A stretch of DNA of 64,000 nucleotides, taken from Bacteroidota bacterium (GTDB lineage: Bacteria > Bacteroidota > Ignavibacteria > Kapaibacteriales > HRBIN21). Below, in pieces: positions 47,198-55,520 of the stretch. Positions within the stretch are counted from its first letter, which is position 1; every line of letters starts with the position of its first letter. Below the pieces are notes generated by a model. That model was not told the origin of the DNA, made no database searches, and saw only the letters and a program-made list of their open reading frames with translations. The stretch covers positions 133,571-197,570 of the forward strand of contig JAUQPR010000003.1 in assembly GCA_030550275.1 (NCBI GenBank), written 5' to 3'. The position numbers were made by a program, and so were the translations under genes.

Positions 47198-49110
47198 TAC
47201 TCCAGGTACGTGTAGCCGTACAGCCCGGAGCGGTAAATTGCCAAAAATTCCCGCCCCTCCTGCAAGGAGATGCGCCCCTCCTTGACCGCTCGGGCAACAC
47301 GAGCTTCCATCGTGCGCACCAGGCGCTTGGCATTGAACTGCACGTAGCCGAGGACATCGGCGATGGTCTCGCCGTCGATGACTTGCTCGATGGTGTAGCC
47401 GGAGTCCTCGATGCGCAGGTGGACTGTGTTCGTATCGCCGAAGAGGTTGTGCAGGTCGCCCAGGATCTCCTGGTAGGCTCCCACCAGGAAGATGCCCAGG
47501 TAGTACGGCTCGCCGGGGCGCAGCTCGTGGAGTGGAATATAGGGGCTGATGCTGCGGTTGCAGACGAAGCGCTCAAGGCGCCCGTCGGAGTCGCACGTGA
47601 TATCGTGCAGAGTTGCCAGCCGAGTGGGGCGCTCTGTAAGGCGATGGATGGGCATGATGGGGAAGAGCTGGTCCACTGCCCACGCGTCGGGGAGGGACTG
47701 GAAGATGGAGAAGTTGGCGAAGTACTTATCCGCCAGCATTCGCGGGAGGATGCGCAGCTCCTCCGGCGGATGGCGCAGCTCCTGGGAGAGCTCGTGGATT
47801 CGGTAGGCGATGCTCCAGAAGAGCCGTTCGCCCAGGGCGCGAGTGCGCAGGTCAATGAGCCCGACGTTGAAGAGCTCCAACAGTTGCTCGCGGTACTGCT
47901 GGGCGTCGTGCCATGCCTCCAGCATCGTGCGCGAGGAGAGGGTCTGCAGGAGGCTGTAAAGCTCGTGGACCAGGTCGTGCAGTTCGGGGTCGGGCTCTGT
48001 ATCCTCGGGCCAGCTCGGTGGACTTGCAACCTCCAGGATGTTGACGATGAGGACGGAGTGGTGCGCGGTCAATGCCCGTCCGGCTTCGGTGATGACGTGC
48101 GGATGCGGGAGCTGGCGCTGGTTGGCTGCCTCCAGCAGAGTGTAGATGACGTCGTTGGCGTACTCCTGCAGCGAGTAGTTCGCGCTGCTGGGAGCGGAGG
48201 AGCGGGTACCGTCGTAGTCAACCCCAAGTCCACCACCGACGTCCACGAACTCGATGGGATAGCCCATCAAGCGGAGCTGAACGTAGAACTGTGCCGCCTC
48301 GCGCAGGGCGTTCTTGATGCGGCGGATATTGGAGATTTGGCTGCCCAAGTGGAAGTGGATCAGGCGCACACACTCTTGCAGTCCACAGTGGCTGGCAAGT
48401 TCCAGCGCTTCCAGGAGCTCGCTGGCGTTGAGCCCGAATTTGCTGCTATCCCCGCCGGAATCCTCCCAGCGTCCGCTCCCGGTGCTCGCCAGGCGGATTC
48501 GGATGCCCAAATTCGGGGCAATGCGCAGCCGTTGGGCGGCTTCGGCGATAAGCCCCAGCTCGTTGGGCTTTTCGATGACCAGGAAGATGCGCTTGCCCAT
48601 CTTCTGCGCCAGCAGCGCCAGTTCGATGAAGTCGGTGTCCTTGTAGCCGTTGCAGATGATCAGCGCCTCTGGATTGTCCATAATCGCCAGCACGGCGTGC
48701 AGCTCGGGTTTGGAGCCGGCTTCCAAGCCGACGGTGAGTCGGGAACCGGAGCGTACGATCTCCTCCACAACGGGGCGCTGCTGGTTGACCTTGATAGGGT
48801 AGACGTTGTAGTAGCGCCCCTGGTAGCCGTATTCGGCGGAGGCTTGGCGGAAGCACAGGCACAGCCGCTCCAGCCGGTCGTCCAGAATGTCCAGGAAGCG
48901 CAGCAGCACTGGCGGAGTGATATCGCGCAGCAGGAGCTCATCCATGAGCTCCTTGAGGTCAATGCTGGTGGGTTTGTCCTTGCGGGGGCGGACGGCGACG
49001 TTCCCCCGCTCATTGATGGTGAAGTACCCAGCTCCCCATCCGCCGATGTTGTAGAGTTCGGCGGCGTCTTCCACAGTCCACGCGCGCATGTACGAGGCAA
49101 GCGTTCTCAT
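47197..49110 (-). CDS. speA: Biosynthetic arginine decarboxylase
   Basis: PLP enzyme making agmatine from arginine, first step of the ADC route to polyamines. 637 residues, full SpeA length. PLP lysine in YNVYPIKVNQQRPV, then GLEAGSKPELHAVLA, LIICNGYKD, FHLGSQISN, VDVGGGLGVDYDG and the C-terminal GAYQEILGDLHNLFGDT. ATG overlaps the malQ stop (ATGA). An agmatinase or agmatine deiminase gene is not present in the window. Confidence 0.97.
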   Translation of the reverse strand: MRTLASYMRAWTVEDAAELYNIGGWGAGYFTINERGNVAVRPRKDKPTSIDLKELMDELLLRDITPPVLLRFLDILDDRLERLCLCFRQASAEYGYQGRYYNVYPIKVNQQRPVVEEIVRSGSRLTVGLEAGSKPELHAVLAIMDNPEALIICNGYKDTDFIELALLAQKMGKRIFLVIEKPNELGLIAEAAQRLRIAPNLGIRIRLASTGSGRWEDSGGDSSKFGLNASELLEALELASHCGLQECVRLIHFHLGSQISNIRRIKNALREAAQFYVQLRLMGYPIEFVDVGGGLGVDYDGTRSSAPSSANYSLQEYANDVIYTLLEAANQRQLPHPHVITEAGRALTAHHSVLIVNILEVASPPSWPEDTEPDPELHDLVHELYSLLQTLSSRTMLEAWHDAQQYREQLLELFNVGLIDLRTRALGERLFWSIAYRIHELSQELRHPPEELRILPRMLADKYFANFSIFQSLPDAWAVDQLFPIMPIHRLTERPTRLATLHDITCDSDGRLERFVCNRSISPYIPLHELRPGEPYYLGIFLVGAYQEILGDLHNLFGDTNTVHLRIEDSGYTIEQVIDGETIADVLGYVQFNAKRLVRTMEARVARAVKEGRISLQEGREFLAIYRSGLYGYTYLE

Positions 49111-50633
49111 CTGGCATGGCGAGGTTGAGGAACAGGTCCGGATGCAGCTCTTCCGTAAAGGGCAAACAGCTCAGCGGCGCGCTCCCACTGGCGGCGCGTT
49201 GGCAGATTTGGAGGGAGGCGCCATCGCCAGTTCATGTGCAGTGTTCCTGGAACATTGATGCGCCCGGTACAGCCGCAGAGGTCCTGGACTGGCACGATGA
49301 GGAGCCACGCTGCCGAAGCGCAGGCAAACCGCAGCAGCTCCCAGTGCACGGTGGAGCCGCGCAGAGGCTTGCCAACGTAGCGCGCAACGCTGGCGCGGAG
49401 CTCCGGCTCGGCGGACTCAAACCATGCACGCAGGGGAGCCGTATCGTGCACGCTGGTGTAGAGTACGCTCTCGGGCTCGACGTTGTGTGGAGCATGTGGG
49501 CTGCTCTGCGGCGCCGGAAAAGCAAACAGGAGCACGCGCGAGCCCGGCAGACGCCACCGAATCCGGAGGAGCTCCACGTCCGGGGTGATGGTGCCCAGAT
49601 CCTCGGCGATCGCCGGCAAGCAGCCGCAGTAGTGCACCAGGGCGCTCAGCAGGGCATCGCCCGGGGTGGCAAGCCAGCTACCAACACTTGCATCTGGGGC
49701 ATGCACCGGCACTGCCCAGCAGGCAGCATAGCCACGGAAGTGGTCGAGCCGCAGTAGCTCGACCATCGCCAGGGCATGGGCTACGCGGCGGCACCACCAC
49801 TGGAATCTCGTTGCCAGGTGCCATTCCCAGTTGTACAGCGGATGCCCCCAGCGCTGTCCCCGCGGAGCAAACGCATCGGGCGGCGCTCCAGCAACAAGGG
49901 TCGGATTGCCCGCCGCATCCAGCAGGAAGCCCTCCGACCAGTACCAGACATCTGCGCTCGAGTGAGCAAGGAAGAGCGCCAAATCCCCAATGAGCGCGAT
50001 GCCGTGCGCTCGGCAGTACTGGTGGAGCTGCTCCCACTGGCGGAAGAACTCAAACTGCACCCACTGGTGGAACTCCACGCGATGGCGCCAACGGTGGGCA
50101 ATCCGGCGCAGCGCTTCGGGATGCCGCTGGCGGAGTTCGGGGTCCCACGAGCTCCAGTGCGCGGAGCCGACCTGCTCGGCGATGGTCGCAAAGAGTGCCC
50201 AGGGCTCAAGCCACCACTGCTGCTGGAGGGCAAACTGCTCGAACGCCGCCTGGAGCTCGTGCCGCGTGCGGAAGCGCTCGTAGCAGCGCTCCAGGAGCTG
50301 GCTCCGTTCTGCAACCACCCGAGGGTAGTCAATCGAAGGCTCTGCTGGCTGCAGCCACAGAAGCTCATGCCGGCGCAGGAGTCCGATGGCGTAGAGCTCC
50401 TCAGGGCTAATCCAGAGCGGATTGCCGGCAAATGCCGAAAGCGCTGCATACGGAGAGTTGTCCAGCTGGAGCGATGTCGGTCCCCAGGGCAAGAGCTGCC
50501 AGTAGCGGAAGCCGCTCTGGGCGCACAGCCGGACGAACCGGCGTGCGGCGGGACCCAGGTCCCCAATCCCAAAGCGGGAGGGCAGCGAGAAGACCGGAAG
50601 CAATACCCCAGCGGCGCGGAGCCTACCCAGCAT
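49107..50633 (-). CDS. malQ: 4-alpha-glucanotransferase (amylomaltase, GH77)
   Basis: Disproportionates malto-oligosaccharides in glycogen/maltodextrin metabolism. 508 residues: SPYAALSAFAGNPLWIS, GDLALFLAHSSADVW, nucleophile Asp in LRLDHFRGYAACW, acid/base Glu in AEDLGTITPDV, and the third Asp in YTSVHDTAPLRAW, where the usual HDNDT is HDTAP. The end VPVQDLCGCTGRINVPGT followed by NWRWRL is standard. ATG at 50633 is preferred to TTG at 50648. The gene is joined to speA by an ATGA overlap. Confidence 0.94.
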   Translation of the reverse strand: MLGRLRAAGVLLPVFSLPSRFGIGDLGPAARRFVRLCAQSGFRYWQLLPWGPTSLQLDNSPYAALSAFAGNPLWISPEELYAIGLLRRHELLWLQPAEPSIDYPRVVAERSQLLERCYERFRTRHELQAAFEQFALQQQWWLEPWALFATIAEQVGSAHWSSWDPELRQRHPEALRRIAHRWRHRVEFHQWVQFEFFRQWEQLHQYCRAHGIALIGDLALFLAHSSADVWYWSEGFLLDAAGNPTLVAGAPPDAFAPRGQRWGHPLYNWEWHLATRFQWWCRRVAHALAMVELLRLDHFRGYAACWAVPVHAPDASVGSWLATPGDALLSALVHYCGCLPAIAEDLGTITPDVELLRIRWRLPGSRVLLFAFPAPQSSPHAPHNVEPESVLYTSVHDTAPLRAWFESAEPELRASVARYVGKPLRGSTVHWELLRFACASAAWLLIVPVQDLCGCTGRINVPGTLHMNWRWRLPPNLPTRRQWERAAELFALYGRAASGPVPQPRHAR

Positions 50634-50735
50634 GGACGATACCGGCAAAATGGTGCACTGAGCTGGGGGCTGCCACGCTCCCGAAGGCTGCCCTGGACAA
50701 GGGCTTGGAAGACCACGGCAGAGAAGCCCGAGCGG

Positions 50736-52898
50736 CTACCTCGCTTGCGCCCATTCCTGCTGCAGGAAGGCTTCGATGTCAACCACCGTGCCGGTGCGCA
50801 GTGCGTGCTCGATGGCAAAGGTGGTTGCCGTTACGGCGCGGAGCTGTTCGTAGGGAATCGGTGCAGGCTGCCCCGTCTGCAGAGCCTGCACGAAGGCGCG
50901 GACCTCTTCGGCATGCCCCTTCGAACCGTCATAGCGGCGTTGGGTGCATTTCCGCCCGCTGCAAAGCTCCAGGGTGCGGAAGTCCTCCATCCGTGCACTC
51001 TGTCCTTGGCAGAAGACTTCGCAGTACTCCTTGGGCACAGCGGGGGAGCCGTTGCTCAAGTACAGGAGTGTCCCCACGGAGCCGTCCCCAAAGTAGATTG
51101 TGGCAGCAACGTTCGGGTTGGCGGGCGTGCTTCCAGGGAGCTGCATTGCACTGACGCGCACCGGAAGCGAATTTGTCAGGAAGACCATGCAGTCGATGAA
51201 GTGGCAGGCTTCACCAATGATGCGCCCACCTTGGTCGGGCAGAGAGAGCCAGTGCCCCTCGGGGAGCTGCCCGGCGTTGACGCGATAGAGGATGCTCATC
51301 GGATGGGAGCGGGAGGCGAAGAACTCGGTAAGGTCACGCAACGCTTGGCTGAAACGGCGGTTGAAGCCGACCATGAGTATGCCGCCGTGCTGGGCAAGTG
51401 CCTGCTCGAGCTCTCGAAGCTGCTGTGGGGAGATTGCCAGCGGCTTCTCCACGAAGATGGGCTTGCCTGCTTCAAGCGCCAACCGAACGTAGCGGGCGTG
51501 GCTATCGTGCCGCGAGGCGCACACGACGAGCTCGATCTCGGGATGGGCAATCAGTGCTGCCCCATCGGTGCTCATGAGATGGCATCCCAGCCGTTCGGCA
51601 GCTGCGTATGCCGAGCTCGGCGTCGCCGTTGCAACACCGACAAAACGCACCCCTGCTTGCTGAAACGCCGGAACCAGATGCGCCTGGGCAAAGCTTCCCG
51701 CACCGATGAGCGCTGCCGCGAGCTTCCCAGGGCGGGCACTGCGGGCGTCGCGGCGGAGAATTGTGCGCTCAACCGCCGCAGCCGCGGTGTACTCCAGCAC
51801 AATACCGATCGGGCGCTCCGAGCCTGGGCGTGTGACCAGCTCGTAGGCGTCCAGAGCGCGCTCGAACGGGAAACGGTGCGTGGTCAGCTGCTCGGGGTGC
51901 ACCTTCCCGGCGGCAACCAACTGGAGGAACGCCTCCATGTTGCGCTGTTCGGTCCAGCGGACGTAATCCAGCGGATAGTCCCGTCCCAGCAGCTCGTAAG
52001 CGGGATCGTAACGCCCCGGACCATAGCTGCGGGCGATGCGCAACTGGAGCTCCTTCTCGTAGAAGGGCTGCCGGGGCACATTCATGGGCACGGCTCCTAC
52101 GACGACGATTCGGGCACGGGAGCGAGCCAGCGCAATTGCCAACTCGAGCGGCTCATTGGAGGAGGTGCTGGCGGTGATGATGACAGCATCGGCACCATGC
52201 CCGCCCGCCCATGCCCGCAGGGCTTCGACGCTGGAGAAGGCGCTCGGGAGGGTCAGCGCACAGCCGAGCCGCTGCGCCAATGGGAAGGTCCGCTCGTCAA
52301 TGTCTACTCCGGCGACCCGGCAGCCTGCGGAGCTCAGCAGCTCTACGGTCAACAGACCGAGCAGCCCTAATCCGATGACCACAACGGATTCCCCCAACTG
52401 CACCTCGGCTTGCCGGATGCCGTGGAGAGCGATTGCCCCCAGGGTAGTGTACGCAGCGGCTTCCAAGGATACTCCCTCTGGAATGCGGGCAGTCAAGAGC
52501 TCCGGAACCGTGATGTATTCGGCATGCACGGCGAATCCAGCTCCTGCGCAGGCGACGCGGTCACCTGGGGCAAATCTCGGCGTGCGCGATTCCACAACGA
52601 CCCCGGCGGCGCTGTAGCCCAAGGGTTTGAGGGCATCCAAGCGGGCGCGCACCTTTTCCCAGGTTGCCCGCAGCCCTTCGCGCCGGAGTGTATCGAGTAC
52701 CTGCCGGACCAGGTCGGGGCGCTGGAGCGCCTTTGCAATCAGGGAGGCTTGTGCCGTGCTCACGGAGCTCCGCTCCGTCCCCAAGCTGATAACGGAGTAC
52801 GCCGTGCGGACCAGCACACCACCGGGCACACATTCGGGTACGGGAACCTCCTCAAGTTGAAGCCTGCCCGTGCGCTGGTGTTGGAGCAACTGCCGCAT
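50736..52898 (-). CDS. Bi-domain oxidoreductase: zinc-type alcohol dehydrogenase fused to Gfo/Idh/MocA domain
   Basis: 720 residues. The N-terminal half (about 1-355) is a medium-chain dehydrogenase: SVISLGTERSSV, LGYSAAGVVVES, PGDRVACAG and the NAD site VVVIGLGLLGLLTVELLSSA. The C-terminal half (about 375-715) is a Gfo/Idh/MocA fold: AALIGAGSFAQAHLVPAFQQ, FVEKPLAISP with the catalytic Lys of that family, and GEACHFIDCMVFL. The catalytic zinc Cys of classical alcohol dehydrogenases is not obvious. Such fusions occur in polysaccharide gene clusters, suggesting sugar oxidation or epimerisation, but no polysaccharide cluster surrounds it here. It starts 18 bases after rplS. Confidence 0.9.
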   Translation of the reverse strand: MRQLLQHQRTGRLQLEEVPVPECVPGGVLVRTAYSVISLGTERSSVSTAQASLIAKALQRPDLVRQVLDTLRREGLRATWEKVRARLDALKPLGYSAAGVVVESRTPRFAPGDRVACAGAGFAVHAEYITVPELLTARIPEGVSLEAAAYTTLGAIALHGIRQAEVQLGESVVVIGLGLLGLLTVELLSSAGCRVAGVDIDERTFPLAQRLGCALTLPSAFSSVEALRAWAGGHGADAVIITASTSSNEPLELAIALARSRARIVVVGAVPMNVPRQPFYEKELQLRIARSYGPGRYDPAYELLGRDYPLDYVRWTEQRNMEAFLQLVAAGKVHPEQLTTHRFPFERALDAYELVTRPGSERPIGIVLEYTAAAAVERTILRRDARSARPGKLAAALIGAGSFAQAHLVPAFQQAGVRFVGVATATPSSAYAAAERLGCHLMSTDGAALIAHPEIELVVCASRHDSHARYVRLALEAGKPIFVEKPLAISPQQLRELEQALAQHGGILMVGFNRRFSQALRDLTEFFASRSHPMSILYRVNAGQLPEGHWLSLPDQGGRIIGEACHFIDCMVFLTNSLPVRVSAMQLPGSTPANPNVAATIYFGDGSVGTLLYLSNGSPAVPKEYCEVFCQGQSARMEDFRTLELCSGRKCTQRRYDGSKGHAEEVRAFVQALQTGQPAPIPYEQLRAVTATTFAIEHALRTGTVVDIEAFLQQEWAQAR

Positions 52899-52916
52899 TC
52901 ACGGTGTGCAGCGCGC

Positions 52917-53309
52917 TCAGGAGCTGTAGCGCAGCTTTTGGCGAATGCGCTTTTCCGACATCTGGCGGATGAAGTAGATCCGCGCTCGCCGTACACGCCC
53001 ACGCCGCAGCACGCGCACGCTCTCGATCATGGGCGAATACAGCGGGAAGATGCGCTCCACCCCCACGCCGTGCGAGATCTTCCGCACGCAGAAGGTCGTG
53101 CTCGGACCTTGCCCGCGCTTGTAGAGCACAATACCCTGGAAGTGCTGGATGCGCTCCTTGTCGCCCTCGATCACCCGGATGCCGACATCCACCAGGTCGC
53201 CCGGACCGAAATCCTCGATGACGGCGTCGCTCCCGCTTTTCTCCTTGCGGAGCGCCTCGGCTTCAGCGGCAAGAAGTTCCTCGACGAGTGCCAGCTTCGG
53301 AGAAGGCAT
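52917..53309 (-). CDS. rplS: Large ribosomal subunit protein bL19
   Basis: 130-residue ribosomal protein at the 30S-50S interface. Recognised by [54 protein letters not shown] and [14 protein letters not shown]. The frame is open far upstream, but ATG at 53309 gives the normal start and lies downstream of its own -7 element. It is placed outside the usual rpsP-rimM-trmD-rplS order and instead heads a run into the bi-domain oxidoreductase and malQ. Confidence 0.97.
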   Translation of the reverse strand: MPSPKLALVEELLAAEAEALRKEKSGSDAVIEDFGPGDLVDVGIRVIEGDKERIQHFQGIVLYKRGQGPSTTFCVRKISHGVGVERIFPLYSPMIESVRVLRRGRVRRARIYFIRQMSEKRIRQKLRYSS

Positions 53310-53361
53310 GGTCGTATCCCGCGCGTTGTAAAGGATGTGCGTGCTGGTACAGCCGATTGGC

Positions 53362-53370
53362 ACAAAATTA
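53362..53370 (-). promoter_or_regulatory. -7 promoter element for rplS
   Basis: The complement reads TAATTTTGT, 52 bases upstream of the rplS ATG and in the 76-base gap after namZ. Confidence 0.68.
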
Positions 53371-53385
53371 GCTCTTTTGCCGCGA

Positions 53386-54600
53386 TTACGGCGGATAGAG
53401 CAGGACACGCTCCCGCTTGGCGAGAAACTCCGCCACGCCGTGCAGGTGCCAGCGTTCCAGCGAAGCGCCGTTGCAGAGGTCCTCGAAGAACTGCCGCTGC
53501 CCCAGCACTTTGGGCAACATCTGGCGAGCCGAAGAGGAGAGGCGGCTGCACCAATCGGGGCGCAGGCGATGGAGGAGTTGCGCCAGCTCCAGAAATGCAG
53601 CGAACAACCGAGCCCGCGAGGAGGTGGGCTGGAGGAATATCCCCCGGCAGCGCTGCCCAGCGAATCGCCCTCTTGTGGGGATGAACTCCGCAGGGCGGAT
53701 CTCGATCCCCACGGCTGCAAGGCGTTGCTGTGCCGCAAGGAGCGATTCTGCCGGAAACTCCGGTGCCCCGAGGTATTGGAATGGAGCGTCGGTGCCGATG
53801 CCGACGCTGTAGAGTCCCAGCTCCCCCAGGATGCCGGTGACGACCGCTGCGCGGGCAGCCACCGGTGTGGGGAGGTTTGGCGAAGGTGGGGTCCAATGCA
53901 GCCCGGTATCCTCCCAGAGCATGCTGCGACGCCAGCCCTGCATTGGGACAACAGTCAGCCGGGGACGGCGCGGGCGACCATCGGGCGCCCGGGGCAGCCA
54001 CCCTTCGGCAACGAAGAGCTGTGCCAGCTCTCCAATCGTGCAGCCGTGAACGTAGGGGATTGGCGCGATGCCAACGAACGAGCGCAGCGCCGTATCCAGC
54101 ACAGCGCCCTCGACCATCACGCCGCCAAGCGGGTTGGGGCGATCGAGTACGTACACAGGCTTCCCCGCAGCCGCACACGCATCCAGCACCCAGTACAGCG
54201 TGCTGATGTAGGTATAGGCGCGAAAGCCCGCATCCTGCAGGTCCACGACGACGGCGTCAATGGAGTCAAACCACTGTTCGGGCGGGCGGCGCCGGGGTCC
54301 GTAGAGCGAGTACACAGGGACGCCTTCAAAGGTCGTGTCGGGCACGGGGGCTCCAGCTGGGGCAGCTCCCCAGAAGCCGTGCTCCGGTGCCCAGAAAGCG
54401 ACCACGTGGAAGCGGCTGCGGAGGGCTTGGGCGCTGAGCTCTCCGCTGCTGGTGCGCGCAGCCGCATGGGTAAGCACCGCGATGCGCTTACCGGCAAGGC
54501 TATCGGCGTAAAGCCGGAGAAATCGGTCCACCCCCAGCTCAAGCGGACGCGCCATTCCCTGGGCGCCGATGCACAAGCTCACGACGAGCGCTGGCAGCAT
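53386..54600 (-). CDS. namZ: DUF1343 protein, exo-beta-N-acetylmuramidase NamZ-like
   Basis: 404 residues with a signal peptide ([17 protein letters not shown]). The DUF1343 pattern is complete: [54 protein letters not shown] and [16 protein letters not shown]. Characterised members (NamZ) release N-acetylmuramic acid from the non-reducing ends of peptidoglycan fragments, so a role in wall recycling is likely, in the periplasm or outside. Its start overlaps the xer gene by 22 bases. Confidence 0.9.
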   Translation of the reverse strand: MLPALVVSLCIGAQGMARPLELGVDRFLRLYADSLAGKRIAVLTHAAARTSSGELSAQALRSRFHVVAFWAPEHGFWGAAPAGAPVPDTTFEGVPVYSLYGPRRRPPEQWFDSIDAVVVDLQDAGFRAYTYISTLYWVLDACAAAGKPVYVLDRPNPLGGVMVEGAVLDTALRSFVGIAPIPYVHGCTIGELAQLFVAEGWLPRAPDGRPRRPRLTVVPMQGWRRSMLWEDTGLHWTPPSPNLPTPVAARAAVVTGILGELGLYSVGIGTDAPFQYLGAPEFPAESLLAAQQRLAAVGIEIRPAEFIPTRGRFAGQRCRGIFLQPTSSRARLFAAFLELAQLLHRLRPDWCSRLSSSARQMLPKVLGQRQFFEDLCNGASLERWHLHGVAEFLAKRERVLLYPP

Positions 54601-55520
54601 TCGGCACGCGGGTGGAAGGTGCGGTACACCTCCTGCACGTACAGGCGGTCAACGTGGGTGTAGATCTGCGTCGTCGTGATGCTGGCATGCCCGAGCATCT
54701 CCTGCACGGCGCGCAGATCGGCTCCGCCTTCGAGAAGGTGCGTTGCAAAGGAGTGGCGCAGCGTGTGGGGATGGATTCGCCGCTCGATTCCGGCGCGTTC
54801 GGCGGCGTGTCGGACCAATTTCCAGACGCTCATGCGCGAGAGCTGCCCGCCGCGGGCGTTGAGGAAGAGGATGTCGCGGCTTTGGGGGCGTGCCAGCAGT
54901 GGGCGAACCTCCTGTAGGTAGCGCTCAAGCCACTGTAGGGCGGGCTTGCCAATGGGGACGAGCCGCTCCTTTGAGCCTTTGCCGCGCACCCGCAGCAGCT
55001 CTTCGGTTCGGAAGAGGTCTGCCAGGCGCAGTGCGCACAGCTCCGAAACACGCAGCCCGCAACTGTAGAGGAGCTCCAGGATTGCCCGGTCGCGCACCCC
55101 CAGGGGCAGGGAGGTATCGGGCTGCTCCAGGAGGCGCTCCACCTCTGCGTAGCTAAGGACTTCGGGAAGGGGGCGTCGGTAGCGCGGCAGATGGAGAAGC
55201 TCGGTCGGATCATCGTGGCACAGCCCCTCCAGCATCAGCAGTCGGAAGAATGCCCGCAGCGCTGCAGCGTAGTTCGCTTGGGAAGCCGCAGAGAGCCCAA
55301 GCTCGGAGAGCAGCTCCAGGAAGCGCTGCACCTGCTCGCTGGTGACGCGCCCAAGCTCGACAGCCGGGCCTTCCTGCGCCGCAAGGAACTCCAGGAAGTT
55401 GCGCACATGGTGGGTGTAGGCGGCGATAGTGTTCTCGGCAAGCCCCAGCTCAAAGCGCAGGTAGTTCTGAAAGGCTTTCAGCGCGGAGGCGTTCGGCTCA
55501 CTGCGCGGGCTGCTGCTCAT
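54579..55520 (-). CDS. xerD: Tyrosine recombinase XerC/XerD family
   Basis: Site-specific recombinase for chromosome dimer resolution, 313 residues. N-terminal SAM-like core-binding domain (FQNYLRFELGLAENTIAAY). The catalytic domain has the Arg in SCGLRVSELCALRL, Lys in VRGKGSKERLVPIG, the His-x-x-Arg of HTLRHSFATHLL, the His of LGHASITTTQIYTHV and the nucleophile Tyr in that last segment. ATG at 55520 is used; the longer upstream frame is antisense noise over the HD gene. Whether it is the XerC or XerD partner is not settled. Confidence 0.93.
   Translation of the reverse strand: MSSSPRSEPNASALKAFQNYLRFELGLAENTIAAYTHHVRNFLEFLAAQEGPAVELGRVTSEQVQRFLELLSELGLSAASQANYAAALRAFFRLLMLEGLCHDDPTELLHLPRYRRPLPEVLSYAEVERLLEQPDTSLPLGVRDRAILELLYSCGLRVSELCALRLADLFRTEELLRVRGKGSKERLVPIGKPALQWLERYLQEVRPLLARPQSRDILFLNARGGQLSRMSVWKLVRHAAERAGIERRIHPHTLRHSFATHLLEGGADLRAVQEMLGHASITTTQIYTHVDRLYVQEVYRTFHPRAECCQRSS

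Noticed and set aside
47383-49128. 581-residue plus-strand frame opposite speA
   Set aside because: Shadow of speA; low-information sequence rich in Val/Gly/Asp from reversed codons.
49776-52370. 864-residue plus-strand reading frame opposite malQ and the bi-domain oxidoreductase
   Set aside because: Fully antisense to two well-recognised enzymes, with no recognisable motifs.
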